The position numbers and the translations under genes were made by a program. DNA of 13,915 nucleotides, from assembly GCA_009777685.1 (NCBI GenBank), contig WRLJ01000019.1, positions 1 through 13,915 on the forward strand, written 5' to 3'. The notes under the pieces are model-generated. The model was not told the origin of the DNA and ran no database searches. It saw nothing but the letters and a program-made list of their open reading frames with translations. How positions within the stretch are numbered: the stretch's first letter is position 1; the number at the start of each line of letters is the position of its first letter. The DNA is from Oscillospiraceae bacterium (GTDB lineage Bacteria; Bacillota; Clostridia; Oscillospirales; UBA929). Positions 5,299-12,100 of the stretch are shown piece by piece.

Positions 5299-6171
5299 TT
5301 ATGATATTTTTGTATAGGAGACAAAGCTCCAGACACCGGCGCTGGTTGAGGCATCCGTGCCCATTTGCACATCCCCCGGCAGATCATCGTTCGGTTTTGT
5401 ATCAGCCTCAACTTCTTCATTCACTGGGTATGTCGGGAGCGCTATATCCTGCAATTTCGCGTCTGTAAGCATATAGTCAGCCGTGGAGATCATCCGCCGG
5501 TTAAGATACGCTATTGTAACCGTGACATGTACGCGCGCGTTAACGGTCGCCCGTTCCGGCTGGCGTTCCATAACGCAGCGCCACATCGTCACATCCTCCA
5601 TTACGGGATTGCCGTCACCATCCAGCACCGGGCCGCCGCCAGCATCCAGTTCCGGCCGTGTCTCGATATAGCTGATCCACTGCGGTTCTTTAGCGGGCAC
5701 ATAATCCACATAGGGAACGATCGCAACCTTTATCTCTTCAACCGAGGTAAGGTCCATCGAACCCGCGATATCCAGTTCAATCTCAAGGGGAGTCAGCGTC
5801 GTGTACAATCCACCGTCGGGAACTTCCTCTCTGGCCCTCAAATACGCCTCGCGCACGATCATCCCGCCCAGCGATTCAACGCCCCCAAAGCCGGTAATCT
5901 CAATATCCGTCGCCGTATCATTCATCCCGTCAAACAGGGCCGTCTTGATCACCTTATGCACGCTGTCATTGTACAGCTGCAGCTGCGTGGAGAGTTCGCG
6001 CGAGGTTCCCGCGCCCATAGCGGCCGCGCCGGCCGCCAGCACCGATACGCCGACAGCCAGCAGCAGCAGACAGACGGCCAGCACAAACAGGATGGACGCC
6101 CCGCGCGTATCTTTCAGCAGCGGCAGGAGCGCCCTGCCCCGCCGGCCCGGCGGTTTTTGTTTCGGGTTCAT
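5299..6171 (-). CDS. GspK/PilX-like minor pilin candidate (no Glu at +5)
   Basis: The start is ATG 6171, with AAGGAGG 6 bases upstream; longer in-frame extensions run into the adhesin tail and lack a ribosome binding site. The 290-residue product has a 24-residue basic leader ending DTRG, then ASILFVLAVCLLLLAVGVSVLAAG, one long hydrophobic helix. This resembles a prepilin signal cut after Gly24, but mature position +5 is Phe rather than Glu. Loss of Glu+5, larger size and a position directly after a giant secreted protein are features of GspK/PilX-type tip minor pilins, so I propose that class. The soluble part is acidic, with residues near 75-290 showing no motif I can name; it includes a DAGGGPVLDGDGNPV stretch rich in Asp and Gly that might bind calcium. 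The gene is 23 bases after the adhesin stop and 7 bases before the next prepilin start. A plain single-span membrane protein is the alternative. Confidence 0.75.
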   Translation of the reverse strand: MNPKQKPPGRRGRALLPLLKDTRGASILFVLAVCLLLLAVGVSVLAAGAAAMGAGTSRELSTQLQLYNDSVHKVIKTALFDGMNDTATDIEITGFGGVESLGGMIVREAYLRAREEVPDGGLYTTLTPLEIELDIAGSMDLTSVEEIKVAIVPYVDYVPAKEPQWISYIETRPELDAGGGPVLDGDGNPVMEDVTMWRCVMERQPERATVNARVHVTVTIAYLNRRMISTADYMLTDAKLQDIALPTYPVNEEVEADTKPNDDLPGDVQMGTDASTSAGVWSFVSYTKIS

Positions 6172-6194
6172 GAATAGCCTCCTTAAAAGGCGCG

Positions 6195-9100
6195 TTATCG
6201 GCTCTTTTGGCGTTGCTTCCGGCTTTTGGGTCCGCCGCCGTTCCGGCGCTGGCGCCGGCCATTGAGATAAATGGGCAGTCCGGCCGCAAAGAGCGCCCCG
6301 GCGGGAGCGGCGGCGTCCGCAAGACCGCCGAGGATATCGTCGTCGCAGTCGCATTCGCATTCCTCGCAGTCGCATTCCCCGTCGATACAGGCGCAGTCGC
6401 CTTCTTCACACTCGCATTCCCCGTCTTCACATTCGCAGTCTTCGCCGCAGGGCTCGCAGGGGTCGCCGGAGTCCTCCCCGCAGAGGCACTCTTCCTCGCA
6501 TTCGCAGCTGTCCGCGCACGTTTCGCAGCCTTCGCAGACCTCGCAGGGGTCTCCGGAGCCGAGGACCGTGACCGTGATCGTGTACACCTCAGAGGAAAGG
6601 TCCAGCGTCTCCGCGCCCAACTCCGCGACGACCTTGATTTTGTAGTACAGGGTATACACGCCGCGCGCGGCATTCTCAAGCTCCAGCGCGCTCCCGAACA
6701 GCGTCGCCTTGCCACTGCCAAGACCACTGCCAAGAGCCACGGTGTACTTTTCGTCCGCGTCTTTGAGTACAGGATAGCCGTCCGCATCACATAGGATGAG
6801 CTCGTAACCGATCGTATAACCGGCGGCATTGAGCAAATACATCTCCGGGTCAATGTCAACGATATCCTCAAACTTGAGGTACATTCCGTCGAAGCCCGGC
6901 CTTGCTTCAGGCGTGCCCTCCAGGAACAAATGATCGCGTTCCACCCGCAGTCCGACGGCCCGCTGCGGGAACTTACCCGTCACGGAACGCAGCCAGTCGT
7001 CGGGGTGTACCGGGTCGTAGTTCGGCACCATATACTTAAACAGCGAGTCGCCGCTGGTGTAGATGACGCCATAGCGCATTTTTTCGGCATCCAGGCCGTT
7101 GTAGATCAAGTCATACGTGTACGTCTGCCCCTGCGTTACGTTGAAGACGGACAAGATCCAGCCGCCCGTCACCGGTTGGAGGTGATGATCCAGAGTCGAC
7201 ACGTTACTGACCGTAAAGTATTCGGGAATGAAGTCCTCGATATAGCCCGTCGCGTTCAGATCCGCCGCGCCCTCAACCTTGTTGATATCCAATTGTATGG
7301 TGAAGAGTTCACCGGACTTGACGGAGACTTCAGCGGACTTGACGGAGTCTCCGTCGGGGATGAGGACCGTTTTGTCCAGCTTGATGGAGTCGCTGATGTT
7401 GACGGTCGCCGGCAACGGGTTGGCGGGGCTGTAATTGACCTTCGGCAGCTTGGCGTCATAGTAGCCGTCAAATCCGCCGCCCGGCCCCGGTTCGCTCTTT
7501 TTAAGCGGAAGGTCCGTATACTCTACCTTGACCTGATTGCGAATGCTGTATCCCGAGGTACTCAATAAAGCATGGCCAAGGACAGTATTGTATACTTGTA
7601 TATCAAAGGTTACGGTCAGCGATTGGCCCCCGTCCAGCGTTGTGCCGGCGTCCGTGGCCGTGCTGCCAGGCAAGGTGATGGTCAGCGTTTCCTTGTCACC
7701 GGACGGTCCCTCAACCACAAAGCCGGCGGTTCCGCCGTTTACCTGAACCGTAACACTGCCCGGAACGAAATCGAAATAGCGGGTGTACGGCGCCAAATCG
7801 CTGCTGATTACGAAATTCCCGATCCGCGTATCGCCCGGATTGGTAACGGTCACTTCCACGGTCAAGGGGTCGCCGGGCTGGACGGTATGGACCTCTACGC
7901 CGCCCCTCTTGATGACCTCGCTGACGGCGGCAAAGCCCGCGTAGGTGAAGTCAATGCCCGCGAGGTAGTTGCCTTGATTCCTGTCATCAAATCTCGAATC
8001 CACAGATTCATACGCGAATTCTGTAAAATTCTGCCCCGCCGGCACCGTGTACAAGCCGTAATACCGTTTCCATTCGCTGTAGTAACGTGTAGGTGTGCCT
8101 GTGCTGTTGTCCATCCATGTATCTACGTGCCAGTAGCCGATGACATTGTCCCGCGCTGCCGAAGGCATCGCATCTAAAGAAGCGTATCCTTTCTCCGGGA
8201 CATCAGCCAGGGCCAAGGGTGTAGCGGAATAAAACGTAATCCCATATCCCGATTCAAAATCGCCGACCCACATATCATACAGATATCCGGAGTTAATTGT
8301 CCCGTCCTTCGGATCATAGAAGCTGGTATAGCCATAGATGACTCTGTTTATCGTCGCATCCGAGATGAGTCCCCTACCGCCTCTCGCCGTCCAGCATGGC
8401 CGCATAATGGCGGGTTGTTCGTCAATATAAACCGCGCTGGCACTCGCGTCGGACATCGGCGAGAGGAGGAAATTCATTTTGTCATGATCATCACCAGCCC
8501 CATCATAGCGTTGCGCGTGATAGAAGGAATAATACATCTGCGTACCCGGTGTCGTTTGGCAAATTTGATACAGCGTCCCCTCCACCTGCGCGTTCAGCTC
8601 CACATAGGGCAGCTCCATCCCGTTCTTATAGTCCCGCCTGACGCGGCCCCGCAACGCGTGATTATAGTTGACACTCCCATCTCTATCATGCTGGTTATTC
8701 GGGTATTGGAATTCGATCGCTCTCCATTCAGGATGACTTATATCATCGCTATTGACCGGACGTGTGCGCCATCCGGGCACCCATAGGTAATCATAATATA
8801 CCCAGAAGTCATCGCTTCGTATATGGGCCGGAGTATCTGTATTGAAGTTGTTGTTACCGTTGGAATTGTTAGCAATAAGCAGCGGGTATGTTTCATTCGG
8901 ATTATCCGGATTCGTCAGAGGCTCATTAAAATCGCCGTTGACAAAATTCCAGCCGGCCGCCGCGACATAGCCGGCCGCGTCCGTCCATGTGCCCTCCGGG
9001 GGTTCTTCCTGCGGCGGGATGCCGCCGCCCCGGGTGAGCGGCCATGAATCCGGAACCGGGCCCACGCCGGTCAGCAGCGGGTACGGGTAATGGCCAAGGC

Positions 9101-12100
9101 TCGCAAGCCCTCCCATCTGCCAGGCCGCAAAGTGCTGATTTTTGAACAAATCGGTTCTGAACTGTGTCGTATGGATAAACTCGGACACCAACCCCATACC
9201 GCCGCCCTCTCGGGTCAGCCCATCTACATCCTGCTTCGGGAGTATTTGACGGTTATAAGGCTCCTCTTCCCAAGGCTCCCCCATGACCAGTGAATATTCG
9301 CTTCCGGCCAGATAGAAGCAGGTGTCTATAAATTTAATTGGGTCATCGGTAGGCAGTTTCACCGTTACGTTGCCGCCGCCCACGATGGGGTACATAAATT
9401 CCCCCAGCACCGGTGTGGGCGCCAGATACAGCGCGCGGGTGACTGTGCCGTTGTTCTGTCCCACAATGCCGCCGACGCTTTCGTCTCCGGTTACCGGCAC
9501 ATTCTCCGGCGCGTTGGACGACAGGAAAAATACATCCTCTACAACGGCTCCATCGCCGTTAAGCCCCGCGATGCCGCCCACGTTATGTACGCCGGCGACT
9601 TTCGTCTCGGCGGTGTATGATTGGCTCACGCCGCTGTCCGCGGAGCCCGCGATGCCGCCGACGTTGCCGCCGCCGGTGACGAAGGATGCCGTTTCCAGCG
9701 AGCAGCCGGTGATCTGTCCCCCGCTGCTGCCGGCGATGCCGCCGACGTTGTTTCCGGTTCCGGTGACGGTCAGGCCGAGGCCCGCTATGTTTTGAATCAC
9801 GGCCCCGCCGTTATGACCGACAACGCCGCCGACGTTGTTTGCGCCGCTGACGGTGAGGTTTTCCACCTCGGCGGAAAGGGCCGCCGTGTTGGAATACTGC
9901 CCCGCGATCCCGCCGACGTTGTCGCCGGTTCCGGTGACGGAGGCGTTACGGAGGCTGGCATCGGTCAAGGCTCCGGTGTTGTTCCCCACAAGGCCGCCGA
10001 CGTTGTCGCCGGTGACGGAGGCCGTCACGGTCAGGCCGTCTATTGCGCATTGGATCATCTCTCCGGTGTTGTTCCCCACGAGGCCGCCGACATGGCCGCC
10101 GGTTCCGGTGACGGTCAGGTCAAAGCCCTGAATATTCCGGACCGTGCCCGCGTTGGAGCCGGCCAGACCGCCGACGCTGTCGGTTCCGGTCACCGTGTTG
10201 TTTCGCAGGATCAGGTCCCGCACCGTGCCGCCGGCGCCGATGGAGGAGAAGACGCCTGTGTCGGGGGTGGTGCTGTTGATTTGGCCTTGGGCGTTGGGGG
10301 TGGAACCGATGTTTTGGATGGCCCGCACGAACCCGTTGGGGCGTTCTCCATTCTCGTTATACGGACTCGCGGCGGTATAGGTGCCGGTGAACGCACCCGA
10401 TACAATAGAGTTGTTGATGTTGATGGGGGTTCTGGTATTATTACTGATATCATTTCTCCGATAGTATCCTTGTCCGGTGGTATTCAGCCCTTCAAAGTCA
10501 ATGTCGATTTCCTGTAAATAACGTCCCGCAAGAGTTGTAGCGTCTGGGACATTATTTCCAGACATTCCAACCGTATTCAAAAAGCCAATATTATTCAAAT
10601 GCCTCGGTGTACGAATAGAATATGTGTGGGTGTTTTGGAAATACGATATTTGGGCAGAGGGGTTCGCACCAAAGGACTGCATATCCTGTATCGTGTAAAT
10701 AGACTTTGCAAACAGCGGGTTCAAATAGCCATGGAATACATTTGCATTGTTAGGGGTCTGTCCTAACAAAACCTCAACAGGATAAATGGCTCCATATTGA
10801 TTGAGGCTGTCCCGCATATAGCCTTCTATGATATCAAGAGGGAGTAGAAAACCATTGTCAATATCAAAGATATTGATTGATTGCGGGCGTCCGTATCCAG
10901 AATTCTCTCGTATTATTTCCCCTGCTATATCACGGATTCCGAGAAAATGATTTCCTGAGTTAACTGAAGTAAGGATCACATAGCCATCTTCCAGCACGAC
11001 CTGTCCGGGGCTGTAATCCAGTGTGTCCGCACTGTCATTGCCCCAAAGCCCGTACCAAACGGTCTCGCCGTCCAGCGTAGCCGTCTGCCCCGGAAAACGT
11101 GTGTTTACGTTCTTGTAAATCTCATAATAAGCGATATGGGGAATGATGATATTCGGTATCGGCCACAGGGGCGGTTCGGCATGAGCCGCCGCAAACGGGC
11201 TTGCGCCAAACGCAAGCAAGCGCGGATAGGTATAGGAATCCGGATTGTCAACGCCACTGACGGGAGCAGCCGGTCCGCTCCCGCGGGCCCATGCCGCACC
11301 GCCTAAAGACATTACAGCCGGCGCTGCCCGCAACTGCGTCACATCCTGTGCCGTCCCCGGAGGCGTTACTCCGACGGGCGACGCATTGTAACTGTCGGTC
11401 CGGAGGTACAGTACACTCGCGGCTGCCACTCCATCAGCGCGTCCGCCGCCAACCACCGCATTGTTGACATTGATGTTTCCAAAGAACGCGGTGCTGTACG
11501 CATTGGACAATGTGCCCGCGTTGATATAGCCAACCAAACCGCCGGTGGTCGCGGAAGCGCCTCTTATGGTAGCATCAAAAATATTGACCTGCGGGTTCCA
11601 GTTGCCGTAGTTATAGAACACATCGTGGACTGGGCCGTCGTCCATATATCCGGCCACACCGCCGACGTAGGCTGCGCTCTCACCGCCAACCCATGTAAAG
11701 TCCACATAGCAAGTATGGATCGTACCGGAGGACCATCCGGCGATGCCGCCGACATAGCTGTCGCCTGACACTTGATTGTAAGCGTTTATATCAATATCGG
11801 CCATATCAAAGTCTTTTGTCACGCCCACAAACGACCGCGTAATCGTCCCCGCGTTGCGTCCCGCGATGCCGCCGACATAGTCTCTGCCGGTGATGCTCGC
11901 GCCGACCATCGCCACGTTCTGGACCGTGCCGCTGTTCACGGCAAACAGGCCGATATTCTCGCCGGTGAGCGCGTTGATCTTGACGTTGCGGACCTCTTTG
12001 CCGCTGCCGTCGTAGGTGCCGGTAAAACTGCCGACCACGGCGGAGTTCAATTCCGCGTAGTTCTTTGTCGCGGAAGCGCCATACTCCTTATAGTACACCG

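Noticed and set aside
6271..6645. Plus-strand Ser/His/Gln-rich open frame opposite the cysteine-rich tail
   Set aside because: Its low-complexity composition is the complement of Cys/Glu/Asp codons of the minus-strand gene; no ribosome binding site or promoter.
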